12,500 nt of DNA from Planctomycetota bacterium (lineage in GTDB: Bacteria; Planctomycetota; UBA1135; GCA-002686595). The stretch spans positions 1 to 12,500 of the forward strand of contig SCVU01000553.1 in NCBI GenBank assembly GCA_004296785.1, given 5' to 3'. Below the pieces are notes generated by a model, which ran no database searches, had not been told where the DNA came from, and saw only the letters and a program-made list of their open reading frames with translations. Of the stretch, positions 5,338-12,500 are shown piece by piece. Position 1 is the stretch's first letter; each line of letters opens with the position of its first letter. Both the position numbers and the translations under genes were made by a program.

Positions 5338-8235
5338 CTAGCGCACGGACTTGCGCATCCGCTCGGACAGTTCGCCCGACAGACCGTGACGCGCCTCGAA
5401 CAGCGCGACGTCGCGGTGGTCGACGCTGCCGTTGCGGTCGAAGTCGACCGAGCGCGTCAGCTCGTCGTGCACGGCGACCGAGCTGCGCACGAGACGGTCG
5501 CGGTCACCGCCGCCTTCGCCGGGCAGCGAAACCGTGCACGGGCACGCCGACGTCGTCAGCCAGTTCGCGACGAGCGACGGGTAGTCGGGCGAACCGACGG
5601 CGCCGTCGTTGTCGAAATCGGCGTCGCGCGTCGTGCCGTTCCACGGGCAGCCGCCGGCGCTGGCGAGGTTGCCGAACTGGCTGAGGAACAGCGTGACGTC
5701 GTTGATGTCGACGTCACCGTCGTTTTCCGTGTCGCCGGCGTCGAGCACGAGCGTCGTCGTCGCGACGTACTTCTGGCCGGAGATCACGAGGTTCGCGTCG
5801 TCCCACTTCGTGTGCTGGCGATCCTTCGCGCAGACCTTCGTCCACGCGCCGCACGGCACTTCGATCGTCGCCGTCGCGACCGCCGGGTTCGAGCCGACGA
5901 ACGAGAGGGTCTGATCGATGAACGCGCTGCACGAGTCGAGCTGGAAGCGGATGCAGCGATTCGCCGGCATCGAGCCGACGAGGTTCACGACCACGTCGAC
6001 GAGATTCGTCGCCGTGACCGTCACGTTGAACGTCGACGTCGAGAAGTTGCCGCAGTCGTCGGTCGCCGTGCAGGTGACGACGGTCGTGCCGACCGGGAAC
6101 ACCGAACCGCTCGCGGGCGAGCACACGACGGTCGGCGTCGAGTCGCACGCGTCGGTCGCGCTCGGCGTCGGGAACGTCACGACGGCCTGCGTGCAGCTGC
6201 CGGCGTCGGCCGGCTGCGTCACGTTCGCCGCCGGCGTGATGACCGGCGCGATGTTGTCGGCCAGCACGTCCGGCGAATCGAGCAGCGCGGTCGCGAGCGG
6301 CAGGCCCAGGTTGCTGAGCTGCGTCGGGAACGGCTGACCGAGGTCGAAGTCGACCGAGTTCAGGCTGCACTGCGAGACCGTGAAGACCAGCGTCGCGAGC
6401 AGCGCATCGCCGCTCGTGCCGCTGCCGCCGAACGCGTTGCCGTCCAGGCGCAGCTCGCCGGGCGCGACCTGTGCGGTCGCGATCGGCTGGATGTGGCTGT
6501 TGAACGGCGTCGCCGGGTACGAGCTCAGCGCGCCCTCGTACGTCATCGCGGAGTCGTTGAACTGCAGGAACTCCTGGTGCCCGGTGACCGCGATGTCCGC
6601 CGGGTTGCGCAGCCAGACCTTGAACACGCTCTGCACGCCGGGCGTGCCGGGGAACGCGTCGGCCTGCGTCGTGTCGGCCTCGAGCGTGACCGTCGCGCCG
6701 CTGAGCGCGAGGATCGCGATCTCGGTGCGCGCGAGCTGCGTCGAGCCGTTGAACGCCGCGAGGTAGAAGTCGTAGCGACCCGGGACGTTCGGGTTGAAGA
6801 TCGGGAACGGCGCGAGGTCGTAGAACGTCATGCGCCACGACTGCTGCGCGACGTTGCCGGCCGCGAGCAGCGCCGCGTACGTCGACGCGTCGGTCGCTTC
6901 GGCGCCGCCGCCGTTGGGCGTCAGGTTGTTGCCGATCGAGTGGTCCCAGAACAGCGTGGACGGCAGCGGGATGAACGGCAGCGCCGCGCCCGGCGTGATC
7001 ACGTCGAACGCCGCGTAGTTCGTGTTCGCGCTCGCGTCGTGATCGATGCCGAGCTGGTAGGTGAGCTCGTTGAGCTTGTCACCCGTCGTGCCGGTCCAGT
7101 CCGTGTTCGCCGCGAACTCGAACGCCCACTCCGCTTCCGTCAGCGGACCGGTGCCCGAGCCCGTGTTGAACGTGTACGTGCCGTCGCCGTTGCTCTTGAA
7201 GACGTTGCTCGCCGGATAGCGCAGCTTGCCGCGCATGCCGAGCTCGACGCCGCTCGCGCGGTGCACGGTGAACGAGCCGTTCGCGTTGCCGCCGCCGTAG
7301 ATCGCGGTGGGCGTCACGTTCTGGTCGTACGCGAGACCGGGCGTGCCGAACGTGGTGATCTGGCCGGGGCGGTAGGCGCTCGTCGTCAGTTGGTTGACGA
7401 ACACGTTGCCGCCCGCGTTGCCGGAGCCGATGCCGAACTGGACGCTCGTGATCAGCGCGCCCGGCGCGGTGATCAGCGAGTAGATCGTGCCGACCGACTT
7501 CGGGCTCGTGCCGCCCGTCATCACACCCGAGCCGACCATCGCCGACAGCGTCATCGGCGCGCCGATCGTGTTGCCCACGTTGGGGAGCCGGTCGACGACC
7601 CACCACTTGCCGGTCGTGAAGTTGATCGTCTCCGTGTGCCACAGCCCGTCGGCGGTGCCGCCGTTCAGGTTGCCGGGCTCGTAGATCAGCAGCTTGTCCC
7701 AGGCGTTCTCGCCGGTGCGCGTCGAGATCGGCGCGAGCGGGAACTCGGAGGTCTTGATGCCGAACTTCAGCGACGGCGTGATCGAGATCGTGCCGTTGGC
7801 CATCCACGAGTACTGCGCGGTGAAGGCGGCGCCGAAGCTGCTGCCCGGGCCGTGGCCGCTCGCGTCGTCCTTGCGGTGCGAGATCTGGCTCTTGCCGCTG
7901 GCGGACGGCCCGATCTTGAGGTGCACGGCGGCGCCGTGCGTGCCGGCGGGAACGCCCGTCGCGGCGGCGAAGTTGATCTGGCCGTTGATGTCGGACTCGT
8001 GCGTGACCGAGCCGCTCAGGCTCTCGGGGGCCGCGGTGAGCGACGGACTCTTCAGGTTGGTGCCGGCGCTCTGCGTGCCGGTGCCGTCGGCGCGCGTGTC
8101 GTCGGAGAACCAGCCGTTCTGGGACAGCGAGCTCGTATTGACCGCTTGTGCCGCGGCACTCGCCGTCAGCGCACAGGCGAGCGCGAGCGCGGCGATCGGC
8201 CGACGAAGGGACCGGGAACGAACATCTCTCGACAT
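5338..8235 (-). CDS. Large secreted multidomain protein: cohesin-like, HYR, Cys-rich module, dockerin-like EF-hands
   Basis: This is a 965-residue exported protein. Residues 1-31 are a signal peptide (RRPIAALALACALTASAAAQA). Residues 32-515 or so are beta-rich and unrecognised, with Trp/Asp segments such as WWVVDRLPNVGN and LFWDHSIGNNLTPNGGG. Residues about 517-660 resemble a cohesin-type sandwich (QSVFKVWLRNPADIAVTG, HQEFLQFNDSAMTYEG, LLATLVFTV). Residues about 661-743 are an HYR (hyalin repeat) domain: NIAPVITPAANVTQPADAG through GTTVVTCTATDDCGNFSTST. Residues about 745-833 hold NRCIRFQLDSC, VPCGAWTKVCAKDRQHT and GQKYVATTTLVL, a module I know from planctomycete proteins just ahead of dockerins. 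Then follow EF-hand loops DTENDGDVDINDV (about 837), DFDNDGAVGSPDY (about 873) and a C-terminal DFDRNGSVDHRDV (about 931). ATG 8235 is preceded by GGAGAG six bases upstream; an in-frame extension to 8406 lacks signal features. It probably acts outside the cytoplasmic membrane in calcium-dependent binding; no enzymatic motif was seen. Confidence 0.88.
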   Translation of the reverse strand: MSRDVRSRSLRRPIAALALACALTASAAAQAVNTSSLSQNGWFSDDTRADGTGTQSAGTNLKSPSLTAAPESLSGSVTHESDINGQINFAAATGVPAGTHGAAVHLKIGPSASGKSQISHRKDDASGHGPGSSFGAAFTAQYSWMANGTISITPSLKFGIKTSEFPLAPISTRTGENAWDKLLIYEPGNLNGGTADGLWHTETINFTTGKWWVVDRLPNVGNTIGAPMTLSAMVGSGVMTGGTSPKSVGTIYSLITAPGALITSVQFGIGSGNAGGNVFVNQLTTSAYRPGQITTFGTPGLAYDQNVTPTAIYGGGNANGSFTVHRASGVELGMRGKLRYPASNVFKSNGDGTYTFNTGSGTGPLTEAEWAFEFAANTDWTGTTGDKLNELTYQLGIDHDASANTNYAAFDVITPGAALPFIPLPSTLFWDHSIGNNLTPNGGGAEATDASTYAALLAAGNVAQQSWRMTFYDLAPFPIFNPNVPGRYDFYLAAFNGSTQLARTEIAILALSGATVTLEADTTQADAFPGTPGVQSVFKVWLRNPADIAVTGHQEFLQFNDSAMTYEGALSSYPATPFNSHIQPIATAQVAPGELRLDGNAFGGSGTSGDALLATLVFTVSQCSLNSVDFDLGQPFPTQLSNLGLPLATALLDSPDVLADNIAPVITPAANVTQPADAGSCTQAVVTFPTPSATDACDSTPTVVCSPASGSVFPVGTTVVTCTATDDCGNFSTSTFNVTVTATNLVDVVVNLVGSMPANRCIRFQLDSCSAFIDQTLSFVGSNPAVATATIEVPCGAWTKVCAKDRQHTKWDDANLVISGQKYVATTTLVLDAGDTENDGDVDINDVTLFLSQFGNLASAGGCPWNGTTRDADFDNDGAVGSPDYPSLVANWLTTSACPCTVSLPGEGGGDRDRLVRSSVAVHDELTRSVDFDRNGSVDHRDVALFEARHGLSGELSERMRKSVR

Positions 8236-8575
8236 TGCAATCTCTCCAAACCGGACTGGGTGGCGCGGACGCTCTCGAACGTCCGCGCAGCGCGACGGGG
8301 CAGGCACACGAATCCTCTCCTCCGGATCGCGACCGGCGACGAAGTTATGCGGGAGCCGGTGATCCGCGCAAGCGAAGAACTGCGCAATCGTGGGCGAATC
8401 TCGCACTGCCGACGCACTCGAGCGCCGCGCGCTCGCGAAACGCCGGCGCTCGCGGAATTCATCGGCGTCGATATCGCGATGCGCGGCGGCGCGCGGTTCG
8501 GAGGCCGGATCGAGCGCCGCGCCTCGAACTCGCCGCCTTCACGGGCTCCCGAGCGCAACGCATAGTGTTTCGCGC
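8236..8575. other. 340-bp divergent intergenic region
   Basis: The region separates the large secreted protein gene (minus) from the antiporter gene (plus). Its left part is the leader of the secreted gene, with a strong ribosome binding site (GGAGAG at 8247-8242) and a hairpin (8263-8288). A weak promoter guess on the minus strand is CATAAC at 8349-8344, the only AT-leaning stretch there, with TTGCGC about 16 bases upstream. The right part (about 8400-8575) is high-GC with several short GCGCTCGCG-like words and no convincing gene, promoter or terminator. Confidence 0.5.
8263..8288 (-). promoter_or_regulatory. 9-bp perfect hairpin in the leader of the large secreted-protein gene
   Basis: GCGCGGACG (8263-8271) is exactly complementary to CGTCCGCGC (8280-8288) around an 8-base loop. 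It lies 28 bases upstream of ATG 8235 and 15 bases upstream of its ribosome binding site. It may stabilise the 5' end or be a dyad operator. The sequence gives no hint of a ligand or regulator. Confidence 0.45.
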
Positions 8576-9853
8576 ATGAGCTCGAGCCACTTCATCGTGT
8601 TCACGGCGCAGATCGCCGTGATGCTGAGCTGCGCGGTGCTCTTCGGGCACGTGATGCGCCGCCTCGGGCAGCCCGCGGTGCTCGGCGAGATGATCGGCGG
8701 GATCCTGCTCGGCCCGACGCTGTTCGGCGCGCTCGCGCCCGAGGCATGGCAGGGCCTGTTCGGCGCCAACGCCGGCATCGCGCAGGCGCGCGACGCGACG
8801 ATCAAGCTCGGCATGCTGTTCTTCCTGTTCGTCGCCGGCCTGGAGGTCAACGTCTCCGACCTGCGGCGCCTGGGCAAGCGCGCGCTGCTGATCGGCGGCA
8901 TCGGCACGCTGATCCCGATCGCCGTCGGAGTCGGCCTCGTGTACGCGCTGCCGGCGGAGTTCTGGGGCCCGATGGGCACTTCGCACCGCCTCGCGCTCGG
9001 CCTGTTCATCGGCATGAACCTCGCGAACTCCGCGAACCCGGTGATCGCGCGCGTGTTGATGGACCTCGGGCTGCTGAACAAGGAGTTCGGCACGGTCGTG
9101 ATGACCGCGACGATCGTCGACGACCTCGTCAACTGGACGCTGTTCGCGATCGTGCTCGGGCAGATCGACCCGACGCACTCGACGGAGCCGAGCACGCTCG
9201 GCATCTCGATCGGCCTCGTGCTCGCGTTCTTCGTCGTCGTGCTGCTCGTCGGGCGCTATCTCGGGCCGCCGGTGCTGCACTGGCTGAGCACGCGCAGCTC
9301 GTGGCCGACCACGTTCATCGCCGCCACGGCCGTCGCGATCCTGGCGGCCAGCCTGGTCGCCGAGAAGCTCGGCGTGCACGCGTTCCTCGGCGCGTTCCTG
9401 GTCGGCGCGGCGATCGGCGGCATCGAATCCGAGCGCAACGAGGCGCGCAAATCGATCGAGCACTTCGCGCTGAGCTTCTTCGCGCCGATCTACTTCGTGT
9501 CGATGGGCATGGGGACGAACTTCCTCACGCACTTCGATTTCAAGCTCGTGGGCATCGTGTTCGTCATCGCCTGCATCAGCAAGATGGGCTCGGTGCTGCT
9601 CGGCGCGCGGCTCGCCGGGATGCGTGCGGATCGCGAAACGCTCGCGATCGCGTTCGCGCTCAACGCGCGCGGCGCGACGGGGATCATCCTGGCCGGTGTC
9701 GGGCGCGAGCACGGCGTGATCGACGACCGTCTCTTCGTCGCGATGGTCGTGATGGCGATCCTGACCTCGCTGATGTCGGGGCCGGCGATCCGCCAACTGC
9801 TCGGACTCGGCGGCGCTGGCGCGACCGCGCGCTCGAACACGTCACAGGCCTGA
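8576..9853 (+). CDS. CPA2-family cation:proton antiporter (Na+/H+ or K+/H+ exchanger)
   Basis: This is a 425-residue membrane protein with about 12-13 hydrophobic helices, the usual length for the transmembrane part of CPA2 exchangers without a cytoplasmic TrkA domain. Family landmarks are LGQPAVLGEMIGGILLGPTLFG (residues 30-51), KLGMLFFLFVAGLEVNVSDL (77-96), NSANPVIARVLMDLGLLNKEFG (151-172) and TATIVDDLVNW (177-187). Asp182-Asp183 form the paired-Asp ion-binding motif of electrogenic members such as NapA. Further on are EKLGVHAFLGAFLVGAAIGG (263-282), FAPIYFVSMGMGTN (302-315), ISKMGSVLLGARLAGM with Lys336 at the conserved lysine position of such exchangers, and LNARGATGIILAGVG (362-376). ATG 8576 begins just before the first helix; no obvious Shine-Dalgarno precedes it. 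It should exchange Na+ or K+ for protons across the cytoplasmic membrane; cation choice cannot be read. It converges with the next gene across 21 bp. Confidence 0.92.
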   Translation: MSSSHFIVFTAQIAVMLSCAVLFGHVMRRLGQPAVLGEMIGGILLGPTLFGALAPEAWQGLFGANAGIAQARDATIKLGMLFFLFVAGLEVNVSDLRRLGKRALLIGGIGTLIPIAVGVGLVYALPAEFWGPMGTSHRLALGLFIGMNLANSANPVIARVLMDLGLLNKEFGTVVMTATIVDDLVNWTLFAIVLGQIDPTHSTEPSTLGISIGLVLAFFVVVLLVGRYLGPPVLHWLSTRSSWPTTFIAATAVAILAASLVAEKLGVHAFLGAFLVGAAIGGIESERNEARKSIEHFALSFFAPIYFVSMGMGTNFLTHFDFKLVGIVFVIACISKMGSVLLGARLAGMRADRETLAIAFALNARGATGIILAGVGREHGVIDDRLFVAMVVMAILTSLMSGPAIRQLLGLGGAGATARSNTSQA

Positions 9854-9874
9854 GCCGCGCCGCGCGCCGGGCGC

Positions 9875-12121
9875 TCAGGAACCGACCGTCAGGCGCAGGC
9901 GATTCGACGCCGACGCCGAGCCGAAGATCGGACACGGCGACACCGAGGACGGGAACACGACCCACTGCGCGTCGACCTGGATGCCGACGATGTTCGCGTC
10001 GCACGGGATCGGCAGAACCTTCTTCACCTCGGTGGCGGGGATCACGGGGACGGGGAACTGCGCGCCTCCCAGCGCGACCGCGCACGTGCCGCACGTGAAC
10101 GGTGTCGCCGCGGCGCTGATGAACAAGAACGCGACGGTGGCCGGTGCGATCGCCGGGCTGAGTCGAATCGCGAACTCCGGGTTGCCCGCCGTCAGCGGCG
10201 AGGCGAGCTCCGTCACGCCGCCGTTCCCGCACGCGCCGCCGAGATCGACGACCGCGCCGCCCGGCCCGAAGGCCTCGAGCAGCTGTCCCTTCACGTTGGT
10301 CTGCTCGAGCCCGGATCCGAGGACGCCCGAGTACCAGGTGGCGAAGACCTGGTCGCCGGCCGAGCCGCCGGCGTACTGGCTCGCCATGCTCGGCGCCGCG
10401 TCCCACGTCGCGCTGAGATCGAACGGGAACAGGATCTCGCACAGCTTGCAGTCGGACGTGCCGATGCCGTACGCGTAGACGTCGTAGTTGGTCGCGCTCG
10501 TCGTCCCGTGTTCCCACGCGACGAACGCCTTGCCCGGCGTCCACGCGACCGCGGGCAGCCGCTGGTCGAGCAAGTCGTTGGTCAGCGGGATCAGCGGCCC
10601 CATCGTCAGCGTCGGCGCGGTGTGCGTGACGCGTCGCACCTTGATCTCCGCGTCGCCGCTGCCGGACGGCAGCGGGACGTGCGTGTACGCGACGATGAAG
10701 TTCGCGCCGTCGCCGTCGAGCGCGGGATCCCATTCCCCGTCGAGCGTCGTCGCGAACGGCGTCGTCTGGACGACGGTCGCGCCGTTGTGATTGACGAGCA
10801 GCGCGTACAGATCGATGTCGCCGCCGCCGAAGTTGTAGCTGTAGACGACCAGCGCGTGCCCGGTGTCGCCGAAGCTCTTCGCGATCGTCGGTCGAAACGC
10901 GTTGTTGTCCGTGACGAGGTTCTGCGAGGTGATCAACACGGGCGCGGCACCGACCGCGACGAGCACGCGCGCGCCGGCGATGCCCGTGCCGTCGCGCTTG
11001 CAGACGACGTAGGCCTCGTCGGTGCTCTGCGTGCGCTCCCCGCACACGACCGGGTCGCGCTCGGCCGCGGCGACCACGGAGAAGATCGGCGTCGCGCTCG
11101 ACGTGGTCCCTCCCGGCATCACGACGGAGCGCGCGTGGACGTCCAGGTCCGCCGCGCCCGCCTGCTGCTGCCACGCGACGAGGAAGCGGCTGGAGGCGAC
11201 GACGTACGCCGCGCTCGGATTGGTCGCGTTGACGCTCGCCGAGGTCTCGAGCGCGATCGTGTTGCCGGTCAGCGTCCCGACCGTGTTGACGAGCTGGCCG
11301 TAGATGTCGCCGTCGATCGTCGACGTGTGGCGCTTCCAAACGACGAGGTAGCGCTGCGAGCCATCGGCATAGGCGACGTCCGGCACGGATTCGTTCGATG
11401 CGGTGTTCGCGACGAAGAACGAAGTGCCGATCGACGGATCGAGCACGAGCGGGTACGCGGCGGCGTCGACGAACGCGGCCGGGAGCACGAGCTCGAGCGC
11501 CGCGCCGTCGTGGCGCAGGCGGCCCGGCGCGGTCGCGCCGTTCGCATCGACGCCGGTGACGGCGCCGATGCGCACGCCGCCCCAGCGCGGCGTCGTGAAC
11601 GCGAGCGTCTCGTGCTCGCCGAGCGGTGCGGCGAGTTCGCTCGCGACGCGCAGTCGGACCACGAGATCGCCGTCGCCGCGCGGGCGCTGTGCGAACACGA
11701 AGCTCTGCTCGAGCCCGTCGACACGCGCTTCGTAGCGCTCAGTGATCCCCGGCGCGCGCTCGTAGAGCGCCGTGTCGTCGTCCGCGTCCTCCGCGCCGCG
11801 CCGCGGCGCGGCCCCGAGATCGATCGACACAGCCTCCGTGCGGCGGATCGATTCGAGCGCGAGCGCGAGCGGGAAGTTGCGCGGCGCCCCGCTGCCGAGC
11901 GCGGGAGTGAACTCGACGCCGCGCGCGTCGATGCGCGCCTTGTAGTCGGGTCCGAGCGCCCACAGCTCGCCGTCGATGCGCGAGATCCCGTGCGAGGCGC
12001 GCAGCACGGAGAGCGTGGGCGGCGCCGCCGCGCGCGCTGCGGCTCCGCCCTGTGCGAACGACGCGGCGGCGAGGACCGCGAGTGTGAGGTTGCAGGCGAA
12101 CGCGCGGCGCAGGCGATCCAT
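9875..12121 (-). CDS. Secreted seven-repeat (probable beta-propeller) protein with planctomycete-type C-terminal domain
   Basis: This is a 748-residue exported protein of unknown function. Residues 1-31 are a signal peptide (LTLAVLAAASFAQGGAAARA). Residues about 35-232 form an N-terminal domain ending in DAAAYPLVLDPSIG, a phrase seen before repeat regions in many large secreted bacterial proteins. Seven repeats of about 50-60 residues follow, each with a Pro-x-(V/A/T)-A-type strand, a 'FLVAW'-type strand and a closing 'D-x-x-x-x-x-V' strand. They start near residues 246, 301, 356, 410, 465, 522 and 575; examples are SQRYLVVWKRH, SSRFLVAWQQQ, GHALVVYSYNF and GKAFVAWEHG. Seven copies suggest one seven-bladed propeller. 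The end (about 630-748) has CGNGG, several Cys, and PIPCDANIVGIQVDAQW ... SNRLRLTVGS, like the termini of the two 291-residue proteins. ATG 12121 has a perfect AAGGAG six bases upstream (12133-12128). It is divergent from an ECF sigma gene 167 bp away. Confidence 0.85.
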   Translation of the reverse strand: MDRLRRAFACNLTLAVLAAASFAQGGAAARAAAPPTLSVLRASHGISRIDGELWALGPDYKARIDARGVEFTPALGSGAPRNFPLALALESIRRTEAVSIDLGAAPRRGAEDADDDTALYERAPGITERYEARVDGLEQSFVFAQRPRGDGDLVVRLRVASELAAPLGEHETLAFTTPRWGGVRIGAVTGVDANGATAPGRLRHDGAALELVLPAAFVDAAAYPLVLDPSIGTSFFVANTASNESVPDVAYADGSQRYLVVWKRHTSTIDGDIYGQLVNTVGTLTGNTIALETSASVNATNPSAAYVVASSRFLVAWQQQAGAADLDVHARSVVMPGGTTSSATPIFSVVAAAERDPVVCGERTQSTDEAYVVCKRDGTGIAGARVLVAVGAAPVLITSQNLVTDNNAFRPTIAKSFGDTGHALVVYSYNFGGGDIDLYALLVNHNGATVVQTTPFATTLDGEWDPALDGDGANFIVAYTHVPLPSGSGDAEIKVRRVTHTAPTLTMGPLIPLTNDLLDQRLPAVAWTPGKAFVAWEHGTTSATNYDVYAYGIGTSDCKLCEILFPFDLSATWDAAPSMASQYAGGSAGDQVFATWYSGVLGSGLEQTNVKGQLLEAFGPGGAVVDLGGACGNGGVTELASPLTAGNPEFAIRLSPAIAPATVAFLFISAAATPFTCGTCAVALGGAQFPVPVIPATEVKKVLPIPCDANIVGIQVDAQWVVFPSSVSPCPIFGSASASNRLRLTVGS

Positions 12122-12288
12122 GCGGAGCTCCTTCCGGGTACGTGGCGAGCGAGCTGGCCGCTCGTCTCGCGGGGCGCCCGCGATCGTACTCCCAACGCGC
12201 TGCGCGCGGGGCCGTAGCCACCGCAGCCGGCGATCCAGAGGCGAGATTCCGTGTCACACTTCGCGCGCCCGTGGATCGGAGTGGGACC

Positions 12289-12500
12289 GTGAACGAACGC
12301 GCCGATGCATTGGATGACGATCGACTGCTCGCGCACGCGGCGTGGCTGCGCACGCTCGCGCAGTCGCTCGCACGCGGCGCGGATGCCGAGGACTTGGCGC
12401 AGGAGACGTGGCGGATCGCGCTGGAGCGCCGCCCCGCCTCGGTCGACGACGGCCGGCTGCGCGGCTGGCTCGCGACCGTCGCGCGGCGGCTCGCGCTGCG
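12289..12500 (+). CDS. ECF-type RNA polymerase sigma factor, N-terminal part (runs off window)
   Basis: Seventy codons are visible. DDDRLLAHAAWLRTLAQSLA corresponds to sigma-70 region 2.1, and GADAEDLAQETWRIALERRP to region 2.2, where the 'A.DL.QET...A' signature that contacts core polymerase is clear. LRGWLATVARRLALR fits the 'W L..vaRn.a' of region 2.3-2.4. Sigma factors of this small group direct polymerase to specific stress or envelope promoters. The start chosen is GTG 12289, with GGAG seven bases upstream; an in-frame GTG at 12271 would add six residues. The 167-bp gap to the divergent secreted-protein gene holds short hairpins (for example CGCGGGGCGCCCGCG just before 12185) but no promoter I can name. 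Region 4, any anti-sigma gene and any C-terminal extension lie beyond the window. Confidence 0.85.
   Translation, partial: MNERADALDDDRLLAHAAWLRTLAQSLARGADAEDLAQETWRIALERRPASVDDGRLRGWLATVARRLAL

Noticed and set aside
8236..8406. Upstream in-frame extension of the 965-residue protein
   Set aside because: It would put 57 charged residues ahead of a clear signal peptide, and ATG 8235 has a well-placed ribosome binding site.
5386..8565. Plus-strand open frame of over 1,000 codons opposite the 965-residue gene
   Set aside because: Its composition is dominated by Arg, Ala, Val and Asp with no domain pattern, as expected for the antisense frame of a GC-rich gene. The minus strand shows a signal peptide, HYR and EF-hands.
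8390..8575. Upstream in-frame extension of the antiporter
   Set aside because: The 62 extra residues are Arg/Ser/Ala-rich without similarity to antiporter N-termini, and the family begins just before the first helix at ATG 8576.
10508..12217. Plus-strand open frame of about 570 codons opposite the propeller gene
   Set aside because: Low-complexity Arg/Ala/Asp-rich translation with no recognisable motif; it is a by-product of high GC content.

Overview
The window is very GC-rich bacterial DNA with third codon positions almost always G or C. Its gene content points to a planctomycete, probably one of the marine or deep-branching lineages. The best evidence is a set of large secreted proteins. 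One carries an HYR domain, a Cys-rich module (RC-I-RF ... PCG ... KDRQHT) and dockerin-like EF-hands with an extra C-terminal EF-hand, a combination typical of planctomycete surface proteins. Three others end in a domain closing on a pattern like 'TNALD-x-x-x-G'. The assignment rests on my recognition of these families, not on a search.

Left end (1-660): two 5'-truncated copies of a Y1/HUH transposase-like gene (REP-associated type) meet head to head. They form a near-perfect inverted repeat with 144-bp arms, one mismatch and a 30-bp centre. It is either a very recent inverted duplication or a fold-back (chimeric) artefact.

Housekeeping-type block (844-3380): a class I SAM methyltransferase on the minus strand is divergent, across 60 bp, from a tight three-gene plus-strand cluster. 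That cluster encodes a DUF1579 lipoprotein, a DUF1697 protein and a pyridoxamine-phosphate-oxidase-like flavin-binding protein.

Secreted-protein block (3409-8235, minus strand): transcription would run first through a 965-residue multidomain protein (N-terminal beta-rich region, cohesin-like domain, HYR, Cys-rich module, dockerin-like EF-hands). Two tandem paralogues of exactly 291 residues follow, each with a cohesin-like N-terminal half and a shared C-terminal domain. Gaps of 83 and 94 bp contain a strong GAAA-capped hairpin and a triplicated Shine-Dalgarno-like repeat. Dockerin-like and cohesin-like modules side by side suggest a small extracellular assembly or calcium-dependent surface system. 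This is the most interesting hypothesis in the window, but it is inference.

Right end: after a 340-bp intergenic leader region lies a plus-strand CPA2-type cation:proton antiporter. It converges on a minus-strand 748-residue secreted protein with seven internal repeats (probable seven-bladed beta-propeller) and the same style of C-terminal domain. Divergent from it and running off the window is the start of an ECF-type sigma factor. No tRNA, rRNA or CRISPR array was seen.
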